A DNA stretch of 64,000 nucleotides from Halobacillus shinanisalinarum (GTDB lineage Bacteria > Bacillota > Bacilli > Bacillales > Halobacillaceae): NCBI RefSeq assembly GCF_022919835.1, contig NZ_CP095074.1:4442001-4506000 (forward strand), in the 5' to 3' direction. A model generated the notes under the pieces. It was not told where the DNA came from, searched no databases, and saw only the letters and a program-made list of their open reading frames with translations. Made by a program: the position numbers and the translations under genes. Below, in pieces: positions 1 to 9,481 of this stretch (position 1 is the stretch's first letter; every line of letters starts with the position of its first letter).

Positions 1-175
1 ATGCGTTTTGTTGTTTTCTTTTTTTTGCTAGACCGAAGCCCATAATGGCAAAGCCTGCAATTAAAAGTAAACCGGCAAGCCAGAAGGTCTGCTGGCCAAG
101 TGCGAAGCCGACAAATGAAAAAGATAAAATTACGCAAATGGCAAGTAAAAACATATTCCAATTAAAATTGTCCAA
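1..175 (-). CDS. ylaF: YlaF-like small membrane protein (partial, runs off left edge)
   Basis: Reverse-strand reading frame of 58 codons that is still open at base 1. It begins with a TTG preceded by GGGGTGA at a good distance. The product has two hydrophobic segments (about residues 8-28 and 31-50) followed by a basic tail AKKRKQQNA. This matches the DUF5325/YlaF type of about 60-residue two-helix membrane proteins, whose function is unknown. In Bacillus ylaF lies just before ylaH, as here. Only a few C-terminal residues should be missing. Confidence 0.72.
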   Translation of the reverse strand, partial: MDNFNWNMFLLAICVILSFSFVGFALGQQTFWLAGLLLIAGFAIMGFGLAKKRKQQNA

Positions 176-198
176 AAGGTTCACCCCATTCTCTACTA

Positions 199-413
199 GA
201 GGATGTTCAAAAAGTCACTAAATGATCAACGGCGAATTTCTTCGTTGCTTGTTTTTTCTGATCCTCACGTAGGGAAAGATATACGCTGTGGTTCTCAAAA
301 CAATTGCGCCTTGAACTTCTTGCGACGCACAGGGAACGTGCTTGTGTCGACGTTGTCACCGGATGTGACGATCTTCGTCTACGTTCTCATTCGTCAACTT
401 TTTGAACGCACAC
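199..413 (+). mobile_element. MITE copy 1 (215 bp, longest)
   Basis: Non-coding element beginning GAGGATGTTCAAAAAGTCA and ending AACTTTTTGAACGCACAC; the ends are imperfect inverted repeats. It is flanked by the perfect 5-bp direct repeat TACTA (194-198 and 414-418), the mark of transposition. It lies in the divergent gap between ylaF and ylaH and could affect either promoter. The short reading frame inside it is not conserved among the copies. Four more copies lie at 2853, 16183, 19241 and 31915. Confidence 0.85.
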
Positions 414-543
414 TACTAGTATAATCGATAACAGCTGGTTTTGAAAATGGGGAACGGAAGATACATAATCAAATACTAGTGGCATTGAATTCTATGATTT
501 AGTATGATGAATAAGGAAGAGAAAGATGGTAAGGGGGATCCTT

Positions 544-915
544 ATGACAGATATGTCTACATTAGCTGTGCCTGCAGATTTATGGCCAATTGCTGATTTC
601 TTTTTTAGAGGACTTGGAAGTGAAATAAATATGAATAACGAAGCGGAAGTTGCGGCATTGTTTCGTTCGTTTTTTCTATTATATTTAACCACAGTTATTC
701 TTGCGATTATTACGTTTAAGCTTGGTTTTGCTAAGAAGCTGCCGATTGCTAAGGCGGCTGTTGTTTACGCCGTACTTGTTATAGGTACATTTATACTTAC
801 GCTAATTTTGGGTTTAAATTTACCGATCGCTGAAAGTTTACTTGTAGCTGCATTAATATTGGCAGTCTATCGTGTTCGTCTTCACAAAGAACGGGAAGGT
901 CGTCAAGAAAGTTAA
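544..915 (+). CDS. ylaH: YlaH-like membrane protein
   Basis: 123-residue protein with a short N-terminal part followed by three hydrophobic segments (about residues 35-56, 63-83 and 87-106) and a charged tail VRLHKEREGRQES. The sequence and its place between ylaF and ylaI fit the YlaH family, which has no known function and is probably in the cytoplasmic membrane. The ATG at 544 is preferred because AAGGGGG lies just upstream; an in-frame ATG at 526 lacks such a site. A terminator follows. Confidence 0.8.
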   Translation: MTDMSTLAVPADLWPIADFFFRGLGSEINMNNEAEVAALFRSFFLLYLTTVILAIITFKLGFAKKLPIAKAAVVYAVLVIGTFILTLILGLNLPIAESLLVAALILAVYRVRLHKEREGRQES

Positions 916-923
916 CGATATAT

Positions 924-956
924 GAAAAGCCCTGACACGAGGATCAGGGCTTTTTT
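924..956 (+). terminator. Terminator shared by ylaH and ylaI
   Basis: Stem AAAGCCCTGA/TCAGGGCTTT with an 8-base loop followed by T6. A-rich sequence on the other side lets it work in both directions between these convergent genes. Confidence 0.85.
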
Positions 957-966
957 AATGTGTATT

Positions 967-1170
967 TTATGATAAATGTTTTTCGCGTTTTCTTTCCCGG
1001 TTAAAACGGAAATGGCCTGTGTTTAGCCGTTTTTTAGTGTTTTCGCCAATGCGATCATGACAGGATGGACACATGTACGTGTGGATCCTGCGGTTTCTTA
1101 ATCTTTTCGCTTGTAAACAATAGCTGTCTATTTTTTCAATTCTGTCGCACAGCACGCACTTTACACGCAT
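967..1170 (-). CDS. ylaI: YlaI-like zinc-ribbon protein
   Basis: 67-residue basic protein. Two Cys-X2-Cys pairs (CVLC near the N-terminus and CPSC near residue 38) predict one bound zinc ion. The sequence fits the YlaI (DUF2197) family of Bacillaceae, which is uncharacterised. The ATG at 1170 follows GAGGTG with 6-base spacing. A longer reading frame to 1209 exists, but its start would lie upstream of this ribosome site. It is convergent with ylaH. Confidence 0.8.
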   Translation of the reverse strand: MRVKCVLCDRIEKIDSYCLQAKRLRNRRIHTYMCPSCHDRIGENTKKRLNTGHFRFNRERKREKHLS

Positions 1171-1303
1171 AGTAATCACCTCTACCTTTTCATGGTTATA
1201 TGATAACATGTTTAGAGAAAGTACGCATTTTCTACTTTGATTTATGTTTTAAATAAAATAATTGGGGAACATAAGTGCTAGAAGAAAAGAAAGGGTGATC
1301 TTT

Positions 1304-1597
1304 TTGAGAAAGCGTTGGATTTTTACCGCAGTAGGTGCAGCAGCAGGAGGAACTTTAGCCTATTTCATGAAAGATGAAGACAACCGTAAGCGTGTGACAG
1401 ATAAGGCTAAGTCACTTCAAGCAAACTTGACGCAAGATGATGAACAAGGCGATATGCCAATTGAAGAGGCTGGCCAGCAAGAAGTTTCAAATCCGGAAAA
1501 CTCAAAAATGGTTTCCGAGGGGTCACAGTTTGGTGTCCAATATTACAATGAACTAACTGAAAAAGAACGGGAAATTCTAGAAAAAAGTAACAGCTAA
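1304..1597 (+). CDS. Hypothetical small N-terminally anchored protein
   Basis: 97-residue protein starting with TTG at 1304 after AAAGGGTGA. The N-terminus has a basic patch (LRKRW) and a short Gly/Ala-rich hydrophobic segment (about residues 6-20). A long acidic, hydrophilic remainder follows, ending in a helix-rich stretch near residues 83-97. It resembles YtxH-like small proteins in layout only. I do not recognise a family with confidence. It is flanked by its own terminator and sits between ylaI and ylaJ, a place with no gene in B. subtilis. Confidence 0.55.
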   Translation: MRKRWIFTAVGAAAGGTLAYFMKDEDNRKRVTDKAKSLQANLTQDDEQGDMPIEEAGQQEVSNPENSKMVSEGSQFGVQYYNELTEKEREILEKSNS

Positions 1598-1620
1598 ATC
1601 CTTAAGGATTTAGCTGTTTT
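1591..1620 (+). terminator. Perfect palindromic terminator
   Basis: Perfect 26-base palindrome (1591-1616, centre CCTTAAGG) followed by T5. It overlaps the stop codon region of the preceding small gene and lies just before the 3' end of ylaJ on the other strand. Confidence 0.8.
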
Positions 1621-1648
1621 TCACTAAACATTTAATGGTACAACGATC

Positions 1649-2230
1649 TTAATTTTCCTTGGATTGCTTTTCTTCAATCTGTTCTAGTTTTTCTTTTTCT
1701 TCTTTAGGAATAGTCTGCTTGTTTGCGTCAGGCGGTGCAGGTTGATCTTCGATGGGAGCTTCTGGCATATAACGACCAACAATATGACTAAGTTCCTCTG
1801 TGATAGCTCTTATAGGATGTCCTTCCGCCGCTTTTTCTCCAATTCCGCGGAGACGTTCTACACCATCTGCATCTGCAATGACAACGGCTTCCTTGCCATA
1901 AGGATCATGCTTTAGAGCTTCAGCCACCGAGAACTTAATGACACCAACTCGAGATCTATCCAAGTCTTTATCTACATCAATCCCGACGGCCACGTAAGAT
2001 CCCAGCACAACAGCAGTTGCGTCGTGAACTCCAGGAACTTCTACAGCTAGCTTGGCTAAATGCCTTGCTGTCTGTTGGTTTGATTTATCAGGTTCTTCAA
2101 CTGGATCAGAGTCGGTTACATACTGCATTTTAGAATCGTTGCCTTCGCGCTCTTGAAGTAACTGTTTCTCCCCTGTTTGCTGACATGCAGACAACAGGAG
2201 CAGACCTATAATTAACATTGTGATTTTCAT
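1649..2230 (-). CDS. ylaJ: YlaJ/YhcN-family sporulation lipoprotein
   Basis: 193-residue predicted lipoprotein. The signal peptide MKITMLIIGLLLLSAC ends in the lipobox L-S-A-C, so lipidation is expected at Cys16. The middle (about residues 55-145) is the YhcN/YlaJ domain, found in spore-associated lipoproteins of Bacillus and implicated in germination. The C-terminus is a charged Lys/Glu/Gln tail. The ATG at 2230 follows AGTGAG at suitable spacing; the in-frame GTG at 2239 is too close to it. It is transcribed opposite to its neighbours on either side. Confidence 0.82.
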   Translation of the reverse strand: MKITMLIIGLLLLSACQQTGEKQLLQEREGNDSKMQYVTDSDPVEEPDKSNQQTARHLAKLAVEVPGVHDATAVVLGSYVAVGIDVDKDLDRSRVGVIKFSVAEALKHDPYGKEAVVIADADGVERLRGIGEKAAEGHPIRAITEELSHIVGRYMPEAPIEDQPAPPDANKQTIPKEEKEKLEQIEEKQSKEN

Positions 2231-2284
2231 ATGGAACACTCACTTTTTTTTATAGCTTGTGGCAAATAGGAGTGTTTTATACAC

Positions 2285-2314
2285 AAAAAAGGACAGCCTG
2301 TTTGCTGTCCTTTT
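2285..2314 (-). terminator. Terminator of the 2318-2812 gene
   Basis: Read leftwards, stem GGACAGC/GCTGTCC with a 6-base loop followed by a T-run, just downstream of the preceding reverse-strand gene. Confidence 0.8.
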
Positions 2315-2317
2315 CAA

Positions 2318-2812
2318 CTATTCAAATATAATTTTTTTAATCCCGGTAATCGGCGCTTCTTTATTGGATCCGTCTTCGAAATACAAGTGAACAGGACCAT
2401 TTTCTTTTAATGGTTTTCCTTCTATTGAAAATAATAATAAAGCATTGGATAAATCATCGGCATTGAAGGAATGATCCCCGTTATCTGTAACTAAAACAGC
2501 CTTCTTAACATTAGGATCAGGTTCACTGGTGTGAATAAAAGGTTGTAAAGGCATTAGGAAAGTCTCTGTTTTAATCCGTTCCTTTTCTGCTCGAGTAAGA
2601 CTTTTGTTAACAGGAGGATTTATTTTTTGTTGATACACTTCCCGGTCAAAACGAAGGGACTTTCTTTTCAGTTCGTCTTCAGCTTCTTCCTGTTCAGGAG
2701 CTTCTGAACCATTGAAAACCTCATCGTAAGTAAGTTTACGGTCATCGAAAATCCACACGGTTGGATCAAGGGTGATAGGAAATTTTACTTGACCTGATAA
2801 TTGTACTATCAA
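2318..2812 (-). CDS. Conserved hypothetical protein at the ylaL position
   Basis: 164-residue soluble, acidic protein starting LIVQLSGQVKFPITLDPTVW. The likely start is TTG at 2812, eight bases after AAGGTGG; the upstream GTG at 2824 overlaps that ribosome site. No signal peptide, membrane segment or catalytic motif is visible. Proteins of this type have been named peptidyl-prolyl isomerases in some Bacillaceae genomes, but I see nothing here to support an enzyme function. Its place between ylaJ and the glutaminase gene suggests the ylaL slot. It is divergent from glsA, with MITE copy 2 between them. Confidence 0.6.
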   Translation of the reverse strand: MIVQLSGQVKFPITLDPTVWIFDDRKLTYDEVFNGSEAPEQEEAEDELKRKSLRFDREVYQQKINPPVNKSLTRAEKERIKTETFLMPLQPFIHTSEPDPNVKKAVLVTDNGDHSFNADDLSNALLLFSIEGKPLKENGPVHLYFEDGSNKEAPITGIKKIIFE

Positions 2813-2852
2813 GAGATGCGCCACCTTTCAAATTAAAAATCTTTCCTTATAA

Positions 2853-3007
2853 GAGGATGTTCAAAAAGTCACCAAATGATAAACGGCGAATTTCTTTGTG
2901 TTGCTCGGTTTTTCCGGTCCTCACGTATGAAAAGCATACACTGTGGTCCTCAAAACGTTCGCGCCTCGAACTTCTTGCTTCTAATTTGGCAACTTTTGAA
3001 CACACAC
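2853..3007 (+). mobile_element. MITE copy 2 (155 bp)
   Basis: Same ends as copy 1 (GAGGATGTTCAAAAAGTCA ... TTTTGAACACACAC), flanked by the 5-bp direct repeat TATAA (2848-2852, 3008-3012). Compared with copy 1 it lacks about 60 internal bases. It sits in the divergent promoter region of glsA, 50 bases before the glsA start codon. Confidence 0.88.
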
Positions 3008-3057
3008 TATAAAGCATAGCAAAAAATGAAAATGATTCATACAAGGGGGATTTTCAT

Positions 3058-3990
3058 ATGAGAAAAAAATTAACAACAGAAATCCTTGAAGAATGGCTTG
3101 AGAATGTTAGACCATATGCTTATGATGGTCAAGTTGCTGATTACATCCCAGCATTGTCTAAGCAGCACCCTGAAGATTTGGCTGTAGCGATATATTATCT
3201 AGATGGAGAGTGTATCCACGCAGGGAAGGTGGAGACCTGCTTTACACTGCAGAGTATTTCAAAGGTCATTGCTCTTGCATTGGCACTAATCGATAACGGT
3301 GAGGATTATGTTTTCGGCCATGTAGGAATGGAGCCGACAGGAGATCCCTTTCATTCGATTTACCGTTTGGAGCAGCACCGTCCCTCCAAACCTTTAAATC
3401 CGATGATTAATGCTGGTGCTCTTGCCGTGTCGAATATGATCCATGGCGTTACACCCGACGAGAAGGTTGGGAGGTTACTGAGTTTCATTCACGAAATGAC
3501 GGACGATCATTCGATAAGTTTTAACCGGGAGGTAGCTTTTTCAGAATTTGAGACTGCTTTTTTAAATCGGTCCTTACTTTATTATTTAAAGCAGCATAAA
3601 GTTGTAACAGGCAGTGTCGAAGAAACATTAGATGCCTATACAAAACAGTGTTCGATCGAATTAAATGTAATGCATCTCTCAAAAATTGGTGCGTTGTTTG
3701 CTAATGATGGGAAGGACTTGAATTCAGGCAGGCAAATTATACCTAAGCATTTTGCGAGAATTTGTAAGACATTTATGGTTACATGCGGAATGTATGATGC
3801 ATCAGGTGCATTCGCCATTAAAGTTGGCATCCCAGCGAAAAGCGGGGTATCGGGCGGCGTCATGGGTTCGGTGAATGGATTTGGTGGCATTGCGGTCTAT
3901 GGACCTGCACTAGATCCAAAAGGAAATAGTGTGGTCGGATTGAAGTTGATTGAGATGCTGTCGAATCGCTACGACCTTTCGATATTTTAG
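3058..3990 (+). CDS. glsA: Glutaminase
   Basis: 310-residue cytoplasmic enzyme of the serine-dependent beta-lactamase-fold glutaminase family, which hydrolyses L-glutamine to glutamate and ammonia. The catalytic S-x-x-K is visible as S66-I-S-K69, and the conserved NPMINAGA motif lies near residue 117. Length is typical (B. subtilis YlaM/GlsA2 is similar). The ATG start follows AAGGGGG. The order glsA-ylaN-ftsW is the B. subtilis ylaM-ylaN-ftsW order. MITE copy 2 lies immediately upstream and may carry or disrupt part of the promoter. No obvious terminator follows. Confidence 0.93.
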   Translation: MRKKLTTEILEEWLENVRPYAYDGQVADYIPALSKQHPEDLAVAIYYLDGECIHAGKVETCFTLQSISKVIALALALIDNGEDYVFGHVGMEPTGDPFHSIYRLEQHRPSKPLNPMINAGALAVSNMIHGVTPDEKVGRLLSFIHEMTDDHSISFNREVAFSEFETAFLNRSLLYYLKQHKVVTGSVEETLDAYTKQCSIELNVMHLSKIGALFANDGKDLNSGRQIIPKHFARICKTFMVTCGMYDASGAFAIKVGIPAKSGVSGGVMGSVNGFGGIAVYGPALDPKGNSVVGLKLIEMLSNRYDLSIF

Positions 3991-4073
3991 TCAAATCTCC
4001 ATTAGTTAGTTGCATTTTTTAAAATGAAACGATACTATTAATAAAAGATAGTTTGTAACTGGAGGGGATCTTA

Positions 4074-4355
4074 ATGTTGTCTGATGTGGCTGTGGATCAT
4101 CGTGAAAAGGCCTATGCCCTTCTAAAAGCTGATGCTGATAAAATTTTACGTCTAATAAAAGTACAAATGGACAACTTGACTATGCCTCAATGTCCTTTAT
4201 ATGAGGAAGTTCTGGATACACAAATGTTTGGGTTGTCACGCGAGATACATTTTGCTGTGCGCTTGCACTTAATCAGTGAAGAAGAAGGCAAATCAATACT
4301 AGATAACTTAGAAAAACAACTCAATGTCTTACATGAAGCCGCTCAAAATTCGTGA
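4074..4355 (+). CDS. ylaN: YlaN family iron-homeostasis protein
   Basis: 93-residue all-helical cytoplasmic protein with the very conserved core [17 protein letters not shown] and [19 protein letters not shown]. In B. subtilis and Staphylococcus aureus, YlaN is reported to be needed for growth at low iron and to act on the repressor Fur, possibly by binding iron; this is family knowledge, not visible here. The start ATG follows GGAGGGG. It is a single gene with its own terminator, upstream of ftsW as in B. subtilis. Confidence 0.9.
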   Translation: MLSDVAVDHREKAYALLKADADKILRLIKVQMDNLTMPQCPLYEEVLDTQMFGLSREIHFAVRLHLISEEEGKSILDNLEKQLNVLHEAAQNS

Positions 4356-4360
4356 CGGAT

Positions 4361-4402
4361 AAACTCAAATTGCGACGTATTTGTTGTGATTTGAGTTTTT
4401 TT
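4361..4402 (+). terminator. ylaN terminator
   Basis: Stem AACTCAAAT/ATTTGAGTT followed by T7. Confidence 0.8.
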
Positions 4403-4513
4403 GTACCGTTAGCGCTTACATCTATTTATTGTGCAACTAAATAATCAGAATTGTCATATTAGCAGGAAATATGACAACTTTTAGAGAAAATATACATAGT
4501 AGGGATGAATGAT

Positions 4514-5710
4514 ATGTTACAACGTTTAAAAACCTTTGACTTCACACTGTTGTTTGCACCTATTGCACTTGTCTCTTTCGGCACAGTCATGGTTTATAGT
4601 GCAAGTATGGTTTACGGACCAGTCGTCCTTGATGTGCCAAGTAATCACTACTTAGTTAGGCAGCTGCAATGGATGACGCTGGGAGTAATTGTCTTGTTCC
4701 TTATATCCATGTTTCCTTATCGGCACTTGAAGCGACTTTCTAAGCTGTCGGTGTTATTGATGATTCTTTTATTAGTAGGATTATTTTTCTTTGGTTCCAC
4801 AGTTAATAATGCTCGCTCCTGGTATGATTTAGGGCCGATGAGCTTCCAGCCAGCTGAATTTGTGAAAATCGGGATAATTATTTATTTAGCCTCTGTATAC
4901 GCAAATAAACGAAAGTATATAGGTGATTTTGCCAAGGCGGTACTCCCGCCCTTGGTTATTATTTCGGTTCTATTAGGGTTGATCATTCTGCAGCCTGATA
5001 TTGGCTCGGCTGCCATTATTGGTTTGCTCGCAAGTATCATCATTATGAACTCCGGAATTAAAGGTAAGCACATATTACTTCTGACCGTCGTTACTGGCGG
5101 TATTCTATTACTGGCAGGTTCACAGCTTATAACCGACGAAAGGCTCAATAGGTTTTCGGGAGCTTATCAACCGTTTGAGTCACCAGATAGTGATGGCTAT
5201 CATCTCATTCAATCCTATGTGGCTATTGCTACAGGCGGGATAACGGGCGAAGGATTAGGGCAAGGTGTACAAAAATTAGGTTATTTGCCGGAACCCCATA
5301 CAGATTTTATTATGGCGGTTATTGCTGAGGAATTAGGTTTTATAGGTGTCATTATTACCGTGGGCTTGTTAGCGACCATTGTCTTAAGAGGATTGTACAT
5401 ATCCTGGCGATGTAAAGATGCATTTGGTTCCTTGCTGGCATTGGGAATATCCTCATTATTTGCAATTCAGGCTTTTATTAATTTAGGAGCCATGAGTGGG
5501 CTATTGCCCATTACCGGGGTAACTTTGCCGCTTGTTAGTTATGGAGGCTCATCATTATTAATTATGATGGCATCCCTAGGTATTCTTAATAATATTGCAA
5601 GAACTGTAAAGGTGAAAGAAGAAGAGAGACAAGAAACTCATGAACCGTTAAGACAACAACCAGTCCAACAACGTACAAAACCACAAGGAGTGAGAAGATG
5701 GCAGAGTTAA
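4514..5710 (+). CDS. ftsW: Cell-division glycosyltransferase FtsW
   Basis: 398-residue SEDS-family protein with about ten membrane segments. SEDS proteins polymerise lipid II into glycan strands; FtsW works with a class b PBP (here probably PbpB) at the division site. Visible family marks are LGPMSFQPAEFVKI, the QPDIGSA motif and the C-terminal LPLVSYGGSSL. The ATG at 4514 gives the MLQRLKTFDFTLL start typical of the family; an in-frame ATG at 4505 is too close to the ribosome site. The last 13 bases overlap pycA, so the two are probably co-transcribed. The charged Gln-rich tail is a normal feature. Confidence 0.93.
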   Translation: MLQRLKTFDFTLLFAPIALVSFGTVMVYSASMVYGPVVLDVPSNHYLVRQLQWMTLGVIVLFLISMFPYRHLKRLSKLSVLLMILLLVGLFFFGSTVNNARSWYDLGPMSFQPAEFVKIGIIIYLASVYANKRKYIGDFAKAVLPPLVIISVLLGLIILQPDIGSAAIIGLLASIIIMNSGIKGKHILLLTVVTGGILLLAGSQLITDERLNRFSGAYQPFESPDSDGYHLIQSYVAIATGGITGEGLGQGVQKLGYLPEPHTDFIMAVIAEELGFIGVIITVGLLATIVLRGLYISWRCKDAFGSLLALGISSLFAIQAFINLGAMSGLLPITGVTLPLVSYGGSSLLIMMASLGILNNIARTVKVKEEERQETHEPLRQQPVQQRTKPQGVRRWQS

Positions 5711-8700
5711 AGAAAATTAACAAAGTTCTAGTAGCAAACCGTGGGGAGATTGCCATTCGTGTTTTCCGAGCTTGTACGGAATTGAACATTCGTACAGTAG
5801 CTGTATATTCTAAAGAGGATTCGGGCTCTTACCATAGGTATAAAGCGGATGAAGCCTATCTTGTAGGTGAGGGGAAGAAACCAATTGACGCCTATTTAGA
5901 TATCGAAGCAATGATTGAAACAGCCAAGAATGTTGGAGTAGATGCCATACATCCTGGTTATGGATTTTTATCAGAGAACATTCACTTTGCGAGAAGATGT
6001 GAAGAAGAAGGTATTATTTTCATCGGACCGACGAGCGAGCATTTAAATATGTTCGGTGACAAAGTAAAAGCGAGAGATCAAGCAGTGCAAGCAGACATTC
6101 CAGTCATTCCAGGCACTGATGGTCCTGTTGATGGATTAGAAGCTGTGCGTGAGTTTGGTGAAGAAAATGGCTATCCGTTGATGATTAAGGCCTCAATGGG
6201 GGCGGCGGTCGCGGAATGAGGATTGTCCGAAGCGCGGAAACGCTTGAGGATGCGTATGACCGGGCTCGTTCTGAAGCAAAGGCAGCCTTTGGCAGTGAAG
6301 AAGTCTACGTTGAAAAGCTTATTGAAGATCCTAAGCATATTGAAGTACAGATACTTGGGGATTTTGATGGGCAAATTGTCCATTTATACGAACGGGATTG
6401 CTCTGTTCAGCGCCGACATCAAAAAGTGGTTGAGGTTGCACCTAGTGTGTCTGTTAGTAATGAGGTAAGAGAGAAAATATGTGATGCAGCTGTTAAATTA
6501 ATGAATAATGTGAATTACGTAAATGCTGGTACTGTAGAGTTTCTAGTCACTGGCGAGGAATTCTATTTCATTGAAGTGAATCCGCGTGTTCAAGTAGAGC
6601 ATACCATTACTGAAATGATCACAGGTGTAGATATTGTTCAGACACAAATTTTAATTGCAGAAGGTCATGCTCTACATAGTGAGCAAGTTGGTGTTCCTGT
6701 GCAAGAGGAAATTCGTACACATGGCTATGCGATACAGTCACGTGTTACCACAGAGGACCCACTCAACAATTTCATGCCAGACACGGGAAAAATAATGGCC
6801 TACCGTACGGGAGGCGGATTTGGTGTTCGCCTTGATGCTGGGAATGGATTTCAGGGTGCGGTCATTTCTCCCTACTATGATTCCTTGCTTGTGAAACTAT
6901 CAACATGGGCGTTAACCTTTGATCAAGCAGCACATAAGATGATACGTAATTTAAAAGAATTTCGGATTCGTGGAATTAAAACGAACATTCCTTTTCTGGA
7001 AAATGTCATTCAACATAATCAGTTTCAGTCAGGCGAATATAATACAACATTTATTGATCGGTCACCGGAATTATTTGTATTTCCTAAGCGAAAAGACCGT
7101 GGAACAAAAATGCTCACCTATATTGCTGATCGAACAGTGAACGGTTTTGAAGGTCAGGGGGGCAGGAAGAAGCCTGCGATCCCTAGACCTCGGATCCCGC
7201 AAGTCAAGTATTCAGAGGAGATACCTAAGGGCACAAAGCAGATTTTAGATGAAAGAGGCCCTGAAGGTTTGGCGGAATGGCTGAAGCAGCAGAATGAAGT
7301 TCTCCTAACAGATACAACGTTCCGTGATGCTCACCAATCGCTGCTTGCAACTAGAGTAAGAACAAAGGATCTGCAAACAATCGCGGAGCCTACTTCACGT
7401 TTATTACCTGATCTATTCTCCCTTGAAATGTGGGGAGGAGCGACCTTTGATGTTTCTTACCGCTTTCTTAATGAAGATCCTTGGGAAAGACTGCTTAAAC
7501 TTAGAGAGAAGTCACCAAATGTTCTTTTCCAAATGTTGTTGCGTGCCTCTAATGCAGTCGGGTATAAAAACTACCCCGATAATCTTATTCGTGAGTTTGT
7601 GGAAAAGAGTTCGCATGCGGGAATTGATGTGTTTAGAATTTTCGATAGTTTAAACTGGGTAGAAGGTATGAAACTGACAATTGATGCTGTACGTGAGAAT
7701 AATAAGGTGGCAGAAGCGGCCATGTGCTATACAGGAGATATCATGGATGCTTCTAGACCGAAGTATGACCTTAAATATTACCAAGACTTAGCAAAAGAGC
7801 TTCAGGATGCAGGGGCACATATTCTTGGAATTAAAGACATGGCAGGGTTGCTGAAACCTGAAGCAGCCTATCAGCTCATATCCAACCTTAAGGATACGGT
7901 TGATATACCTATTCATTTACACACACATGATACAAGCGGTAACGGGATCTTTACGTACGCAAGAGCGATTGAAGCCGGCGTGGACGTTGTTGATGTCGCA
8001 ACCGGATCTATGGCAGGCCTTACCTCTCAACCAAGTGCAAACAGCCTATACTATGCATTAGAAGGTAACGAGCGTAAGCCGAACGTAGATATATCCGCTT
8101 ATGAACAGTTAGGGCATTACTGGGAAGATACAAGGAAGTTTTATCAAGACTTCGAGAGCGGCATGATGGCTCCCCATACAGAGGTTTACCATCATGAAAT
8201 GCCTGGCGGACAATATAGTAATCTGCAGCAGCAAGCACGTGCTGTCGGCTTAGCCGATCGATGGGATGAAGTAAAGAATATGTACCGCAGAGTAAATGAT
8301 ATGTTTGGTGATCTCGTAAAAGTTACACCATCCTCAAAAGTCGTCGGAGACATGGCCCTGTTTATGGTACAAAATGATTTAAATGAGGATGACGTATATG
8401 AACGAGGGGAATCATTAGCTTTCCCTGATAGCGTTGTTGAACTTTTCCAAGGTTATTTAGGTCAAGCACATGAAGGATTCCCATCCGAGCTGCAACGGAT
8501 TATCTTAAAAGGAAGACAACCAATTAAAGTTCGTCCTGGTGAACTACTAGATCCAGTAGATTTCAAAGATCTAAAAGAAACTTTGTTCCACACATTAGAC
8601 AGACAGGTCACGAGTTTTGATTTGATTAGTCATGCTTTGTATCCTAAAGTCTTTATGGATCACCAGAAGTTTACAGAGCAGTATGGAGATATGTCAGTTC

Positions 8701-9140
8701 TCGATACCCCAACATTCTTTTATGGGATGCGTCTTGGAGAAGAGATTGAAGTTGAAATTGAACAAGGGAAAACATTGATCGTGAAACTTGTTTCTATTGG
8801 AGAGGCACAAGTTGATGGAACAAGAACGATCTATTTTGAATTAAATGGTCAGCCTCGTGAAGTGGTCATTAAAGACTTAAATGTCAAGGCTACAGTCCAA
8901 GAGCGGCCGAAAGCTGATAAATCCGACACCAAGCATATTGGAGCAAGCATGCCTGGTACAGTGGTTAAAGTAATTTCTGAGAAGGGTGAGAAAGTAAAAA
9001 AAGGAGACCATCTCATGATTACAGAGGCAATGAAGATGGAAACGACGGTTCAAGCACCTTTTGATGGCGTAATTAAAGATATTTATGTAGATAACAATGA
9101 AGCGATCCATGTCGGAGATTTACTCATTGAATTTGAATAA
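5698..9140 (+). CDS. pycA: Pyruvate carboxylase (frameshifted at 6198-6202)
   Basis: Biotin enzyme that carboxylates pyruvate to oxaloacetate, refilling the TCA cycle. Read across one frameshift it has 1147 residues, the usual length. Order: biotin carboxylase domain (about 1-460), carboxyltransferase domain starting near LLTDTTFRDAHQSLLATR (about 535-840), and C-terminal biotinyl domain with EAMKMET, where the Lys carries biotin. The conserved M-G-G-G-G-R-G-M-R ATP-grasp loop is interrupted: the G-run at 6198-6202 has five G where six are needed, so the frame stops at 6217-6219 and resumes in the next frame. A base-calling error is likely, since all else is intact. Start ATG 5698 follows AAGGAG inside the end of ftsW. 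Confidence 0.93.
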
Positions 9141-9150
9141 AACAAATAAA

Positions 9151-9182
9151 AAACCTGGCTCCGAAAAATGAGCCAGGTTTTT
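9151..9182 (+). terminator. pycA terminator
   Basis: Stem AACCTGGCTC/GAGCCAGGTT followed by T-run. Confidence 0.88.
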
Positions 9183-9481
9183 AAGTTGAATTTTCAATTT
9201 TAAACTCAAAAAAACTTGCATTGTTGTCATTAATTTGCTAGAAATATAAAGGTGTGTAATTTTAGTTTTATTACATAAAAAAGCTGTAAAGCCCTTTCAA
9301 AATTGCTTCACACAATTGTCACATTTTAATAAAATTGTGCTATAGAAATAGATAGAACATTAATTCCGTGGTACAATAATTTTGATGTTTCCTATGAAAT
9401 GTTTACTAATATGGGGAATCATGACTTTTTTATAGCTTTTTTGACTATGCTATAAAGGGTAGAAGGAGGGAAGATATTTCG
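9183..9481. other. Gene-free gap upstream of ctaB (ctaA absent)
   Basis: About 300 AT-rich bases without a credible gene. In B. subtilis the divergent ctaA (heme A synthase) occupies this place. The gap holds an inverted repeat CACAATT (9311-9317) and AATTGTG (9333-9339) with a 15-base centre that could be a regulator site, and presumably the promoter of the cta operon. I could not assign a convincing -35/-10 pair. Confidence 0.6.
9311..9339. promoter_or_regulatory. Inverted repeat upstream of the cta operon
   Basis: CACAATT and AATTGTG arms separated by 15 bases, about 145 bases before the ctaB start. The half sites recall redox-regulator boxes such as Rex or ResD sites but do not match a consensus closely; regulator unknown. 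Confidence 0.3.

Noticed and set aside
203..424. 73-codon open frame across MITE copy 1
   Set aside because: It lies entirely within the repeat, is not kept in the other copies and has no ribosome site.
2847..3044. 65-codon reverse open frame across MITE copy 2
   Set aside because: Same reason; its residues come from the repeat and flank and differ from the frames in other copies.
6198..6219. Programmed frameshifting in pycA (and in ctaB, murE, spoVE)
   Set aside because: The slips are at ordinary G or C runs with no slippery A/T heptamer, and all need the same plus-one-base repair. Error is simpler.
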